A stretch of 64,000 nt of DNA, from NCBI RefSeq assembly GCF_019565455.1, contig NZ_CP067377.1:1240001-1304000 (forward strand), written 5' to 3'. Numbering within the stretch: the first letter of the stretch is position 1; every line of letters starts with the position of its first letter. The notes beneath the pieces were generated by a model. The model did not search any database. It worked only from the letters and a program-made list of their open reading frames with translations, and was not told the origin of the DNA. Both the position numbers and the translations under genes were made by a program. The DNA is from Flavobacterium oreochromis (lineage in GTDB: Bacteria; Bacteroidota; Bacteroidia; Flavobacteriales; Flavobacteriaceae). Shown here one piece after another: positions 29,811-39,009 of the stretch.

Positions 29811-29870
29811 AGTGATTAGTGAAAAGTAATTAGTTAACCTTAATCTATTTACTATTTACTATTTACTAAT
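29811..29870. repeat. AGTAATTAGTGAAAAGT-type inverted repeat, empty copy
   Basis: AGTGATTAGTGAAAAGTAAT followed by TAGT (29811-29834) faces a TTTACTATTTACTATTTACTAAT stretch, forming an imperfect hairpin between atpD and atpC. The same arm sequences flank the two four-helix-bundle genes at 36.5 and 37.5 kb, but no gene is enclosed here. Confidence 0.6.
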
Positions 29871-29883
29871 AACTCTAAAAGTT

Positions 29884-30165
29884 ATGATTGTAGAAATAGT
29901 ATCACCAGAAGCTACATTATTCAAAGGAGAAGTTACTTCGGTAGCTGTTCCTGGGGTTAATGGCGAGTTCCAAATGTTAAATAACCACGCGCCTATCGTG
30001 TCGTTATTAGCAAAAGGTAATGTAAAGATTGTAGGTTCAAATATTAAAATTGCTAAAGAATTTCAAGATAAATTTAGTAAAGTTAATGAGCAAACATTTT
30101 GGTTGCCTATCAATTCAGGAACTATTGAAATGAATGATAATAAAATTATTGTTTTAGCAGACTAA
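29884..30165 (+). CDS. atpC: ATP synthase F1 subunit epsilon
   Basis: A 93-residue protein corresponding to the N-terminal beta-sandwich of the epsilon subunit (I-V-S-P-E-A-T-L-F-K-G-E-V-T-S-V-A-V-P-G-V-N-G-E-F-Q-M-L-N-N-H-A-P). The C-terminal helical hairpin found in E. coli epsilon is absent, which is normal for Bacteroidota. It couples rotation of the central stalk to the F1 head. It follows atpD after an inverted-repeat spacer and ends at a strong terminator. Confidence 0.95.
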   Translation: MIVEIVSPEATLFKGEVTSVAVPGVNGEFQMLNNHAPIVSLLAKGNVKIVGSNIKIAKEFQDKFSKVNEQTFWLPINSGTIEMNDNKIIVLAD

Positions 30166-30184
30166 AACAATAGTAAGATAGAGA

Positions 30185-30218
30185 AAAAGCCAAACAGTAT
30201 GTTTGGCTTTTTTTTATT
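30185..30218 (+). terminator. Rho-independent terminator after atpC
   Basis: AAAAGCCAAACA (30185-30196) pairs with TGTTTGGCTTTT (30200-30211) around GTA, followed by a T run. Confidence 0.93.
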
Positions 30219-30254
30219 AATTTAGTTTTTTATAATCTATTAAATAAATTGTCT

Positions 30255-30720
30255 ATGAAAAAAATATACTTCCTTTTTACTCTTTTAACTTTAATGATTA
30301 ACTCAGGAATTGCTCAAACAAACTGTGTTTTACAGTTAACAAATATTAAAACAGGAAAAAAAATTAATATTTGTACAAAAATAGATCCTGATAAAGTAGA
30401 AGCTATTTTAGGAAAGGCAATTACCTTAGATAAAGAAATTCAAGAAAAAAATGAACCACCTGTTTTTAGCTTTACTTATGATGGATTAACTATGATTATG
30501 CAAGATAATCAGTTTAAAAATGTTACTATTACTAATAAAAAATGGAAACTGAATAATATTACTATTGGAACTTTGTTTGAAGAAGTTGAAGCAAAATATG
30601 AACAAATTAAAAAAATTTATTTTGCCGATTATAAGTTTAAAATTAAAGATAGTAACGGTTTTCCTTTTTATAGATGTTGATAATCTTAAAAATGTTAAGC
30701 GTTTAGGAGTTGAGTTTTAA
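30255..30720 (+). pseudogene. Small periplasmic protein of unknown function, frameshifted near 3' end
   Basis: A signal peptide (MKKIYFLFTLLTLMINSGIAQ) precedes about 130 residues of mature protein with two early Cys (N-C-V-L-Q-L and N-I-C-T-K). I do not recognise the family. As read, the frame stops at 30680 after F-P-F-Y-R-C. Removing one T from the T5 run at 30665-30669 gives F-I-D-V-D-N-L-K-N-V-K-R-L-G-V-E-F and a stop at 30720, 2 bases before the next ATG, which is more natural operon spacing. The start is the ATG at 30255. Confidence 0.55.
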
Positions 30721-30722
30721 TT

Positions 30723-31894
30723 ATGGTCAAATTTCCCAGTAAGTTAAGCAATAAGCTCACTCATCGTGTAGATACTAATGCTTTACGAATGCTTAGTTAT
30801 CAATCCTCTCTAATTGATTTCTCTTCAAATGATTATTTAGGTTTTTCAAAATCAGAAGCTCTTTTTGATAAAACTCATCAATTGTTAGTTGAAAAAAAAT
30901 TAAAATAAATGGTGCAACAGGATCTCGTTTATTAACAGGGAATCATTTACTTTATATAGAAACGGAAGATTTTATAGCTGATTTCCATAAAGCAGAGGCT
31001 GCCTTAATTTTTAATTCAGGCTATGATGCTAATGTTGGTTTTTTTGAAAGCCTTCCACAAAGAGGAGATGTTATTTTGTATGATGAATTATGTCATGCTT
31101 CTATTCGAGACGGAATTCGATTAAGCAATGCTAAATCCTATAAGTTTCAGCATAATGATTTAGAAGATTTAGAACGATTAATTCAAAAAAATCAAAGAAA
31201 ATTAACAGAAGAAGCGGTTGATATTTATATTGTTATAGAATCTGTTTATTCTATGGATGGTGATTCTCCTAATTTAGAAGAGCTTGCTGTTCTGGCTAAA
31301 AAATACAACTGTCTTTTAGTGGTAGATGAGGCTCATGCTTTAGGCGTTTTTGGTGATTATGGAGAAGGATTAATTCAATTATTAAACTTACAAGATCTTA
31401 TTTTTGCTCGTATAATGACCTTTGGTAAAGGGTTAGGATGTCATGGGGCAGCCATTTTAGGAAGTCAAAGGTTAAAAGATTATATGATTAATTTTACCCG
31501 AAGTTTTATCTATACTACAGGATTGTCTCCACACTCTGTGGCTACTATTTACACCGCATATAAGATGTTAGTAGCTCATTCAGTTGTAGTTGAACAATTA
31601 AAATCAAATATTATTTGCTTTAATCAAGAAAAGCAAATGCTAGGAATAAAATCTTTATTTGTTTATAGTAAATCAGCTATACAATGTGCAATAATACAGG
31701 GAAATGATAGGGTTAAATTTTTAGCTACTCAATTGCAACAAGCAGGGTTTGATGTAAAGCCTATACTATCACCTACAGTACCAGCAGGTCAAGAACGTTT
31801 GCGTTTTTGCATTCATTCTTATAATACTGCTAAAGAAATTAGGACATTGTTAAATGGTCTTTATTCTTTTTATAGAGGCTATGTAGAGTCTTAA
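30723..31894 (+). pseudogene. 8-amino-7-oxononanoate synthase-like PLP enzyme (BioF/KBL family), frameshifted as read
   Basis: An alpha-oxoamine synthase of PLP fold type I, which condenses an acyl-CoA with an amino acid. BioF makes the biotin precursor 8-amino-7-oxononanoate. Family marks are F-S-S-N-D-Y-L-G at the start, N-G-A-T-G-S-R-L-L-T-G-N-H, V-V-D-E-A-H-A-L-G-V-F-G for cofactor contacts, and the Schiff-base Lys in M-T-F-G-K-G-L-G-C-H-G-A. The frame breaks at the A-rich run near 30892-30905 (one A missing), separating the first 61 codons from the rest. No other bio genes are adjacent, so KBL or serine palmitoyltransferase-like roles are also possible. The 3' end overlaps the convergent helicase gene by 45 bases. 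Confidence 0.75.
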
Positions 31895-34164
31895 TTCATC
31901 CCATGTAAACTGATCTCCAAATTGTTCTTTCAGGCTTCCTAAACTCTCATTTTGATATTCTTTAAAAGCATTATTCAGTTCTTCTATTTTTTCTGATGAG
32001 AGTAAATCAGATAATTGGATTTGATCTTCTAAAATTAATTTAGAAAAATGATTATAAATGGTTTGATTAGTGAGTTTTCGTTCTTTGGCAATTTCATGAA
32101 TTGATTTGTTCTGTTTCCATAAATTAAGTGTTATTTCTATTGTGTTTTGTTTAGTCTCATTATTTTTTTTTCTTTTTTGTTTTGCCAGTACGATTAAGAT
32201 TAGGAGTATAATCCGTATCAATTAAGCCTGTAATTTGTTTAAACTGCTCAGAAAGTTGAGCTACTTTATTAATTTTATAATACAAGACTTCATCGGATTG
32301 CATACTCTTTTTGGAAAGAGGAATTCCATTTTGCATATTTTTAAGTAGCAAACGCATTTTTTTAATCCTAGAATAGTTTTTAGAAATTCTTCTTCTAAAA
32401 TTAATAATTCATCTACAAGTGTTTTTGTTTTTTTTAATTGTTTAATTTCTACTATTTTTAATAGTAATTCACTATATTGATTATCATATTGCTCAAAGAA
32501 ATATTGATATCCAGCTTGAGTGCGTTCATTTAAAAAAGGAATGTCAATTGTAGGTTGACTTCCTATTTTCTGTAATTGGGAAATAAATTTTTTAGAAGTT
32601 CCTGAAAGTTCTGATAAGTTTTCTAATACTTTTTCTGCCCAAGCTTTATATTTTAATTTTGGAGAATTAGGTAATTCATTTTTAAAAGAGAATGAAAAAT
32701 TACGCCATAATTGCGTTATGTTTTGACAGTCAAATGCTTTTATAATTTCTAGAAGTAAGTAATTCTTAGTTTCTAAATCTAATGTAGTAGGTAAAATAGT
32801 GCTGTTGGCTTTATGCTGAGCATAATTAATTATCGCTTGATCCGAAGGAATCCCTTGTAATTGAATTGGTTTTAATAATGTCAAGCCATTTAAACTTTCT
32901 AACCGAGAAAGAGCTACATAAGCTTGACCTGGGGCAAATACAGAAGCTACATCTAATACCGCTTTTTTAAATGTTAACCCTTGACTTTTATGTACCGTAA
33001 TAGCCCATGCTAATTTTAATGGATATTGGCTAAAAGTGCCTTCTACTTTCTCTTCAACTTCCTGTGTGTTTGTGTTAACTTCGTAATGAATATTTTCCCA
33101 AGTATATAGATCAACTTCTATTACTTTGTTTTCTTCTGGAAATTCAACTAAAACCTCTTCTTTAGAAAGTGATTTGATAATTCCTATCTTGCCATTATAA
33201 TATCGTTTTTCAATTGTATTATCATTTTTAATAAACATTATTTGAGCACCTATTTTTAGTTCTAAGACAGAATCTAAAGGGTACATTTTTTCGGGAAAAT
33301 TACCTACAATTTCAGGGGTGTATAATACACTGTCTGTAACTAAAGCTTCTAAGGCTTCTTTATTAATAGTGTCTGCTTTAGCATTATGAGTTGTAATAAC
33401 AATGGTTCCTTGATCTTTTTTATGTCAAAATTAGGTTGGACATATTGATTTAAAGTACACACATCTGCTGCTGTGATTGTGTTATTTCGTAAATTATTAA
33501 GGATATCTATAAATAAATTATCTGATTGTCTATAAATTTTATCTAATTCCAGATACAAAGGAGGAACATCTTGTAAAACTTTTGCATAAAAGAAATATGA
33601 ACCTGGATAATATTTCTGTAAAAAGAACCATTCTTCCTGTTTTATAACAGGAGGTAACTGCCATAAATCACCAATAAAAAGTATCTGTACGCCCCCAAAT
33701 GCTTGATCTGATTTACGAACTTTTTGTAATATAAAATCCATTGCATCCAAAACATCAGGACGTAACATAGAAACTTCGTCTACAATTAATAATTCAAGAT
33801 TTCGCAGTACCTGTTTTTTTGAAGTACTCATCTTAAATAATTTGCCTAAACTTGTTTTGCTTTCAAAACGAATGGATTCGTTTTGTAAATGATCTGATAT
33901 ATAATCAGGTATAAATGCAGAAAATGGTAGTTGAAATAAGGAATGGATAGTAACTCCGCCAGCATTAAGTGCTGCAATTCCCGTAGGAGCAACTACTGCA
34001 GTGTTTTTGTGGGAAGTAGCAATGATTTCTTTAAGTAAAGTAGTTTTTCCTGTACCTGCTTTTCCTGTTAGAAAAATACTTTTATGGGTTTGGTTTACAA
34101 ATTGCAAAGCAAAACAAGCGATGTCTGATATATTTTCCACGTGGCATATAAATTTGATTATCAA
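31850..34164 (-). pseudogene. Pif1/RecD2-like SF1B helicase with C-terminal HTH, frameshifted three times as read
   Basis: A DNA helicase of about 770 residues once three homopolymer breaks are joined (T6 at 33416, T7 at 32357, T9 at 32163). It has Walker A G-K-A-G-T-G-K-T, motif Ia V-A-P-T-G-I-A-A-L-N-A-G-G, Walker B L-L-I-V-D-E-V-S-M-L, motif III I-G-D-L-W-Q-L-P-P-V, motif V V-H-K-S-Q-G-L-T-F and motif VI Y-V-A-L-S-R. These mark it as a 5'-3' Pif1-type enzyme. The last 100 residues hold a helix-turn-helix (I-H-E-I-A-K-E-R-K-L-T-N-Q-T-I-Y-N-H) like the HTH_40 tail of RecQ-like proteins. It probably acts on G-quadruplexes, R-loops or stalled forks. Three breaks could mean real decay, but all fall in A/T runs. 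Confidence 0.8.
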
Positions 34165-34294
34165 ATGTATAAAATTATTCCATTATAAAGTTTTAAAAAA
34201 TTAACTTAATAAAAACCTTCTCTTAATTTGTATATTTTCAATAGTATAAGACTACTTTAAAATTTACTTCCTTAATTTTGTAGAAAAAGATTGT

Positions 34295-34651
34295 ATGAGA
34301 AAAATATATCACCTTAAGACCTGTAGTACTTGTCAGCGTATCCTTAAATCATTACCAGAAATAGATACTTTCGTTTTACAGGATATAAAAACAGAACCTA
34401 TGACAGTAGAGCAGGTTGATGAAATGAAAGAATTAGCCGGTAGTTATGAAGCTCTATTTAGTAAAAGAGCCACTTTGTATAAAGAAATGGGGTTAAAAAA
34501 TCAAGTTTTAACAGAAACAGATTACAAACGATATATTTTAGAACACTATACTTTTTTATCACGTCCCGTAATTATTGCTGATGGAAAAATTTTTGTAGGA
34601 AACAGTCCTAAAGTAGTTGAAGCCGCTCAAAATTTTTTGAAGAATGACTAA
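34295..34651 (+). CDS. ArsC/Spx-family thioredoxin-fold protein
   Basis: A 118-residue protein of the arsenate-reductase-like family. It has C10-S-T-C13 in the first loop, then the family features K-R-A-x-x-Y near residue 58 and S-R-P-V-I-I-A-D-G-K near 90. The Arg in this segment is the oxyanion-binding type of ArsC. The CxxC resembles redox-active Spx/ArsC members, so arsenate reduction, glutaredoxin-like activity or a regulatory role are all possible. No ars genes are nearby. The stop overlaps the next gene's start by 8 bases, so the two are coupled. Confidence 0.85.
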   Translation: MRKIYHLKTCSTCQRILKSLPEIDTFVLQDIKTEPMTVEQVDEMKELAGSYEALFSKRATLYKEMGLKNQVLTETDYKRYILEHYTFLSRPVIIADGKIFVGNSPKVVEAAQNFLKND

Positions 34652-35546
34652 AAGGGCTTGGGCTTTATTAGCTGCATGGTTAGTAGCTATTATTTATGGG
34701 ATGACTTTTACCATTGCTAAAGATGTAATGCCAAAATATATAGAACCTTTTGGTTTTATTTTTTTACGTGTTGGAGGTTCTTTGTTGTTGTTTTGGTTAA
34801 CATCAATCGGTATAGGATTACTTCAACCTGATCAGAATCAAAAAATAGCAAAAGCTGATTTTCCACGTATCATAGCGGCCTCATTTTTTGGAGTAGCATT
34901 TAATATGCTTACTTTTTTTAAAGGATTAAGTTATACATCTCCTATTATGGGAGCTGTATTGATGGTAACTACTCCAATGATTGTTTTAGTTCTTTCTGCT
35001 ATTATTATGAAAGAACAAATGGAAAAAAAGAAAGGAATAGGTATCCTTTTAGGTTTGGCAGGGACTATTACCTTAATCTTATATGGAAAATCATTAAAGA
35101 ATGCACCTAATGCCACATTAGGTAATTTTTTAGTTTTTGTAAATGCTATTTCATATGGGTTTTATCTCATTATCGTCAAGAAATTAATGGATAAGTATCA
35201 AGCCTTTTCCTTTGTTAAATGGATTTATTTTTTCGGTTTTTTGATGATTATGCCTTTTGGATGGAATGAATTTCAGGCTATAAAATGGGAGTTAATTCCA
35301 ACTCTTGCTTATCTAAAAATAGGATTTGTAGTGATTTTTTCGACCTTCTTAACTTATTTGTTGAATTTGCTATCTATGCGTGAATTAAAACCTACAACAG
35401 TAGCCGTATTTATATACTTACAGCCTTTTTTTGCGTCTGTTTTTGCTATTGGTTTGGGTAAAGATGAACTAAGTTGGGTGAAAATAGGTTCAGCATTTTT
35501 GATTTTTATTGGAGTTTATCTTGTTACCATGAAAAAAAGTCATTAG
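34644..35546 (+). CDS. EamA/DMT-family transporter
   Basis: A 300-residue membrane protein with ten predicted helices in two EamA repeats (first repeat W-L-V-A-I-I-Y-G-M-T-F-T-I-A-K, second N-F-L-V-F-V-N-A-I-S-Y-G-F-Y-L-I-I-V-K-K). It is likely a metabolite exporter of unknown substrate. It starts inside the last codons of the ArsC-like gene. It is a second DMT protein in the window, distinct from the one at 1627. Confidence 0.87.
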   Translation: MTKRAWALLAAWLVAIIYGMTFTIAKDVMPKYIEPFGFIFLRVGGSLLLFWLTSIGIGLLQPDQNQKIAKADFPRIIAASFFGVAFNMLTFFKGLSYTSPIMGAVLMVTTPMIVLVLSAIIMKEQMEKKKGIGILLGLAGTITLILYGKSLKNAPNATLGNFLVFVNAISYGFYLIIVKKLMDKYQAFSFVKWIYFFGFLMIMPFGWNEFQAIKWELIPTLAYLKIGFVVIFSTFLTYLLNLLSMRELKPTTVAVFIYLQPFFASVFAIGLGKDELSWVKIGSAFLIFIGVYLVTMKKSH

Positions 35547-35635
35547 TAAAGTGTAATTTGCTTGTAAGAAAGCACTTGTCATTTGTCATTATTTACTAAT
35601 TACTTTAGTATCTTTACACCTTATTTTTTTCACCT

Positions 35636-36497
35636 ATGATACAATCAATGACCGGTTTTGGGAAAGCAAGTATTCAATTGCCAACTAAAAAAATCACCGT
35701 TGAGATTAAATCCTTAAATAGCAAAGGTTTAGACCTAAATGTTCGTATGCCCTCTATATATCGTGAAATGGAATTAGGACTTCGTAATCAAATTTCTCAA
35801 AATTTAGAAAGAGGAAAAGTAGATTTTTCATTATACCTAGAAGTAACGGGGGAGGAGACCACTTCTAAAATAAATGCCCCTATCGTAAAGGCTTATATAG
35901 CTCAAATGAAGGAAATTTTACCTGAGGCAGATTCTACAGAGTTAATGAAAATGGCAGTTCGTATGCCTGATGCTTTAAAAACGGAACGCGAAGAAATAGA
36001 TGAAACTGAATGGACAGAAATTCAAAAAACTATTAATGAAGCACTTGTTGCCATTAACCAATTCCGTAAAGATGAGGGAGAAGCATTAGAAAATGAGTTT
36101 ATAACACGCATTACTAATATCCGACAACTGATGCAAGATGCCGTGGCTTATGACAGCGAACGCATCACAACCGTAAAAACACGTTTGCGCACTGCTCTTG
36201 AAGAGTTAGAAGCTACGGTAGATGAAAATCGATTTGAGCAAGAATTGATTTTCTATTTAGAAAAAATATGATATTACAGAAGAAAAAGTACGTTTAAGCA
36301 ATCATTTAGATTATTTCTTAGCAACACTAAACGGAACGGAAGCCAATGGTCGTAAATTAGGATTCATTACACAAGAAATGGGACGAGAAATCAACACGAT
36401 GGGATCGAAATCTAACCATTCTGAAATGCAGAAATTGGTAGTGATGATGAAAGATGAATTGGAAAAAATTAAGGAACAGGTACTTAACGTATTATAA
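35636..36497 (+). pseudogene. YicC-family protein, frameshifted as read
   Basis: The protein begins with the family hallmark M-(I)-Q-S-M-T-G-F-G-K-A and contains the V-E-I-K-S-L-N-S-K-G-L-D motif. YicC proteins are endoribonucleases linked to RNA turnover in stationary phase. The N-terminal domain ends near E-N-R-F-E-Q-E-L-I-F-Y-L-E-K. An A6 run at 36261-36266 then breaks the frame. With one A removed it continues Y-D-I-T-E-E-K-V-R-L-S-N-H-L to the C-terminal DUF1732 domain (G-R-K-L-G-F-I-T-Q-E-M-G-R-E-I-N-T-M-G-S-K), stopping at 36497. It is next to gmk, as is usual in bacteria. Confidence 0.85.
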
Positions 36498-36880
36498 GTA
36501 ATTAGTAAAGAGTGAAAGGTCTTAGAAAATGGGTAATATTAATTCTTATCAAGATTTATTAGTTTGGCAAAAAGGAATTGTTTTAGTTATTAAAATTTAT
36601 CAATTACTTAAAACATTTCCACAAGAAGAACTATATGCTTTAATATCACAGATTAAAAGAGCTGTTGTTACAATTCCATCAAATATAACAGAAGGTTATG
36701 GTAGAAATGCTGATAAATCGTTTAGTCATTTTATAGATATACCTAGAGATTCATTATATGAACTAGAAATATAATTGATTATTACTAAAGAATTGAATTT
36801 AATAAATGAAGAATCAAAAATGATAAATTCATTCTCAAAATCACCTAAATAAAAGACTTTTCACTTTTTACTAATTACTT
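36496..36880. mobile_element. IR-bounded cassette carrying a decayed four-helix-bundle gene
   Basis: The left arm at 36496-36521 (AAGTAATTAGTAAAGAGTG and following) and right arm at 36855-36880 (..CTTTTTACTAATTACTT) are inverted and match at most positions. They enclose only the degenerate gene at 36529. The element sits between yicC and gmk. A similar, intact cassette lies on the other side of gmk. Confidence 0.6.
36529..36852 (+). pseudogene. Four-helix-bundle (S23/avd-like) protein, decayed copy
   Basis: The first 80 codons (MGNINSYQDLLVWQKG...) are about three-quarters identical to the intact copy at 37508. The frame then stops after E-L-E-I. Out of frame, the remainder (L-I-I-T-K-E-L-N-L then E-E-S-K-M-I-N-S-F-S-K) aligns with the end of the intact copy but lacks about ten codons. 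Family members are small helical proteins found in 23S rRNA intervening sequences and beside diversity-generating elements. Their exact job is unclear. Confidence 0.8.
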
Positions 36881-36895
36881 TTCACTTTTATTAAT

Positions 36896-37471
36896 ATGAA
36901 CAATAACGGAAAATTAATCGTATTCTCAGCACCATCAGGGTCGGGAAAAACCACTATAGTAAGACACTTATTAGGAATTGATGAATTAAATCTAGAATTC
37001 TCGATCTCCGCTGCTACTCGTGCACCACGTGGTGAGGAAGTTAATGGTAAAGACTATTATTTTATGTCTATTGAAGATTTCAAAAAACATATCAAAGCAG
37101 AAGATTTTGTGGAGTGGGAAGAAGTGTACCGTGATAATTTTTATGGTACTTTAAAAAAAGAAGTAGAACGCATTTGGGCAATGGGGAAAAATGTAATTTT
37201 TGATATTGACGTAGCTGGTGGTTTACGTATCAAGAAAAAGTTCCCTGAGCAGACCTTGGCCGTTTTTGTAAAACCACCAAGTGTAGACGAATTAAAACGT
37301 CGTTTAAAAGAACGTTCTACAGAAAGCGAAGATAAAATTAATATGCGTATTGCTAAAGCCCACGTAGAATTAGCGACAGCTCCTCAATTTGATAAAATTA
37401 TCAAAAATTATGATTTAGATGTAGCTAAGCAAGAAGCGTATGAGTTGGTTAAAGGGTTTGTATCGAAATAG
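36896..37471 (+). CDS. gmk: Guanylate kinase
   Basis: A 191-residue enzyme that phosphorylates GMP to GDP with ATP, an essential step of nucleotide supply. The P-loop S-A-P-S-G-S-G-K-T-T is at residues 11-20. It is followed by the GMP-binding S-A-A-T-R-A-P-R-G-E-E-V-N-G-K-D-Y-Y-F segment, F-V-E-W-x-E-V-Y and Y-G-T. Length is normal for the family. It lies in the conserved yicC-gmk-nadD order, here interrupted on both sides by inverted-repeat cassettes. Confidence 0.97.
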   Translation: MNNNGKLIVFSAPSGSGKTTIVRHLLGIDELNLEFSISAATRAPRGEEVNGKDYYFMSIEDFKKHIKAEDFVEWEEVYRDNFYGTLKKEVERIWAMGKNVIFDIDVAGGLRIKKKFPEQTLAVFVKPPSVDELKRRLKERSTESEDKINMRIAKAHVELATAPQFDKIIKNYDLDVAKQEAYELVKGFVSK

Positions 37472-37900
37472 TAATTAGTGAAAAGTAATTGGTAAATAGT
37501 CCGTAGAGTGGGAAATATAAATTCATATAAAGATTTATTAATTTGGCAAAAAGGAATTGTTTTAGTTGTTAGGGTTTATAAATTGGTTAAATCTTTTCCA
37601 CAAGAAGAATTATATGCTTTAACATCACAAATTAAAAGGGCAGCTGTTTCAATTCCTTCAAATATTGCTGAGGGTTATGGCAGAAATACTGACAAGTCTT
37701 TTAGCTATTTTGTTGATATTTCACGAGGCTCATTAAATGAGTTAGAAACACAACTCATTATTGCCAAAGAACTCGATTTTGTTTCTGATATAGATTTATA
37801 CAATGAAATTTTATTGCTAATTGAAGAAGAGTCAAAAATGATAAATGCTTTTTCTAAAACACTTAAAAGCTAATCACTCTTTACTAATCACTTTTCACTA
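37471..37900. mobile_element. IR-bounded cassette carrying an intact four-helix-bundle gene
   Basis: The left arm GTAATTAGTGAAAAGTAATT (37471-37490, extending to 37500) and right arm at 37871-37900 (..TTTACTAATCACTTTTCACTA) are inverted and match at about 20 of 25 positions. They enclose the gene at 37508 only. The arms belong to the same family as those at 29811-29870 and 36496-36880. Confidence 0.6.
37508..37873 (+). CDS. Four-helix-bundle (S23/avd-like) protein
   Basis: A 121-residue all-helical protein with the family pattern D-L-L-I-W-Q-K-G near the start, F-P-x-E-E-L-Y-A-L-T-S-Q-I-K-R-A-A-V-S-I-P-S-N-I-A-E-G-Y-G-R in the second and third helices, and E-E-x-S-K-M-I at the end. The basic face suggests nucleic acid binding. 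The family includes proteins encoded in 23S rRNA intervening sequences and the accessory protein of diversity-generating retroelements. The start is GTG at 37508. The gene is inserted between gmk and nadD and bounded by inverted repeats. Confidence 0.85.
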   Translation: MGNINSYKDLLIWQKGIVLVVRVYKLVKSFPQEELYALTSQIKRAAVSIPSNIAEGYGRNTDKSFSYFVDISRGSLNELETQLIIAKELDFVSDIDLYNEILLLIEEESKMINAFSKTLKS

Positions 37901-37905
37901 AAACA

Positions 37906-38487
37906 ATGAAAATAGGACTATACTTCGGGACATTTAACCCCATTCACATTGGGCATTTGATAATCGCTAATCATATGGCGGAGCATTCTGATTTGGAACA
38001 AATCTGGATGGTGGTTACACCTCATAATCCGCATAAACAAAAAAACACCTTGCTAGACGACTACCAGCGTTTGCATATGGTACATTTGGCTACTGAAGAT
38101 TTTTCAAAAATCAAAGCTAGTGATATTGAATTCAAATTGCCACAGCCAAACTATACGGTTAATACATTGGCATATTTACAGGAAAAATTTCCTCAGCATG
38201 AATTCGCACTGATTATGGGTGAAGACAATTTGAATTCATTACACAAGTGGAAAAATTATGAGTATATATTAGCCAATCACCATATTTATGTATATCCGCG
38301 TTTGAACTCAGGTAAAATGGATGAGCAGTTTACGAATCATCCTAAAATACATGAAGTGAACGCTCCTGTAATTGAATTATCCTCAACCTTTATTCGGGAG
38401 TGCATTAAAAACAATAATAACGTGATTCCTATGCTACCCAACAAAGTCTGGGAATATGTGGAGCATAATTTGTTTTATCAGAAATAA
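37906..38487 (+). CDS. nadD: Nicotinate-nucleotide adenylyltransferase
   Basis: A 193-residue enzyme that joins NaMN with ATP to give deamido-NAD+, near the end of NAD synthesis. The nucleotidyltransferase motif G-T-F-N-P-I-H-I-G-H is at residues 8-17, and the second signature L-S-S-T-F-I-R is near residue 163. The middle has the family M-V-V-T-P-H-N-P-H-K segment. NadD is the only nucleotide adenylyltransferase seen in the window. The NAMPT-based salvage cluster starting 500 bases downstream makes NMN, which would need a NadM-type or dual-specific enzyme, so whether NadD accepts NMN is a relevant question. Confidence 0.96.
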   Translation: MKIGLYFGTFNPIHIGHLIIANHMAEHSDLEQIWMVVTPHNPHKQKNTLLDDYQRLHMVHLATEDFSKIKASDIEFKLPQPNYTVNTLAYLQEKFPQHEFALIMGEDNLNSLHKWKNYEYILANHHIYVYPRLNSGKMDEQFTNHPKIHEVNAPVIELSSTFIRECIKNNNNVIPMLPNKVWEYVEHNLFYQK

Positions 38488-38728
38488 AGTTTTAAAGACA
38501 AATTAATGTCTAAAAAGTTATTCTAAAAATTTAAGAGGTTGTAAGAAAAAATAATTCTTAATAAAGATGTGGCTAGGGTTTATTTTGATTATTAGTAGAT
38601 TTTTCTTCGGTGCAGTAGATTATTTGCGATTATAAATTCATTTAAAATTAAAAGGTGTGGTATTTGTACAACAGCAATTCTTACAAGAATAGAGAAAAAA
38701 TATCGAAATTCTTCCTCTAACTTATAGT

Positions 38729-38953
38729 TTGGATTGTTATTATACTTTTAAACATATAGATGGTACTATATACGAAGTAAAAAGTAATACCTCGCGAATG
38801 ATGGATTATGTAGGAAAAAAAAACAAAATTTTTTACGATACAAATTTTCCTAAAAATAGATATTTTTTTCCATCTGATGAATTGGGAAATTTTTTCGGAA
38901 CAATATTTGGAATCACTCTAATAGTTATCGGTGTTGTAATTATTGAAGGATAA
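38729..38953 (+). CDS. Small membrane-anchored protein, possibly the remnant of a DUF3592-like protein
   Basis: A 74-residue frame with TTG start. It ends in a hydrophobic segment (F-G-I-T-L-I-V-I-G-V-V-I-I). The preceding part (D-C-Y-Y-T-F-K-H-I-D-G-T-I-Y-E-V, then V-G-K-K-N-K-I-F-Y-D) resembles the extracellular part of DUF3592-type proteins. The frame stays open upstream for about 12 codons to an in-frame TAG, with further protein-like sequence beyond it, so this may be the C-terminal end of a broken longer gene. Weak support for start and function. Confidence 0.4.
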   Translation: MDCYYTFKHIDGTIYEVKSNTSRMMDYVGKKNKIFYDTNFPKNRYFFPSDELGNFFGTIFGITLIVIGVVIIEG

Positions 38954-39009
38954 TTATGTTTTTTTGTTTTTAACTTCTTGTTTTTTAAATAATTTATTTT
39001 TTGATATTT

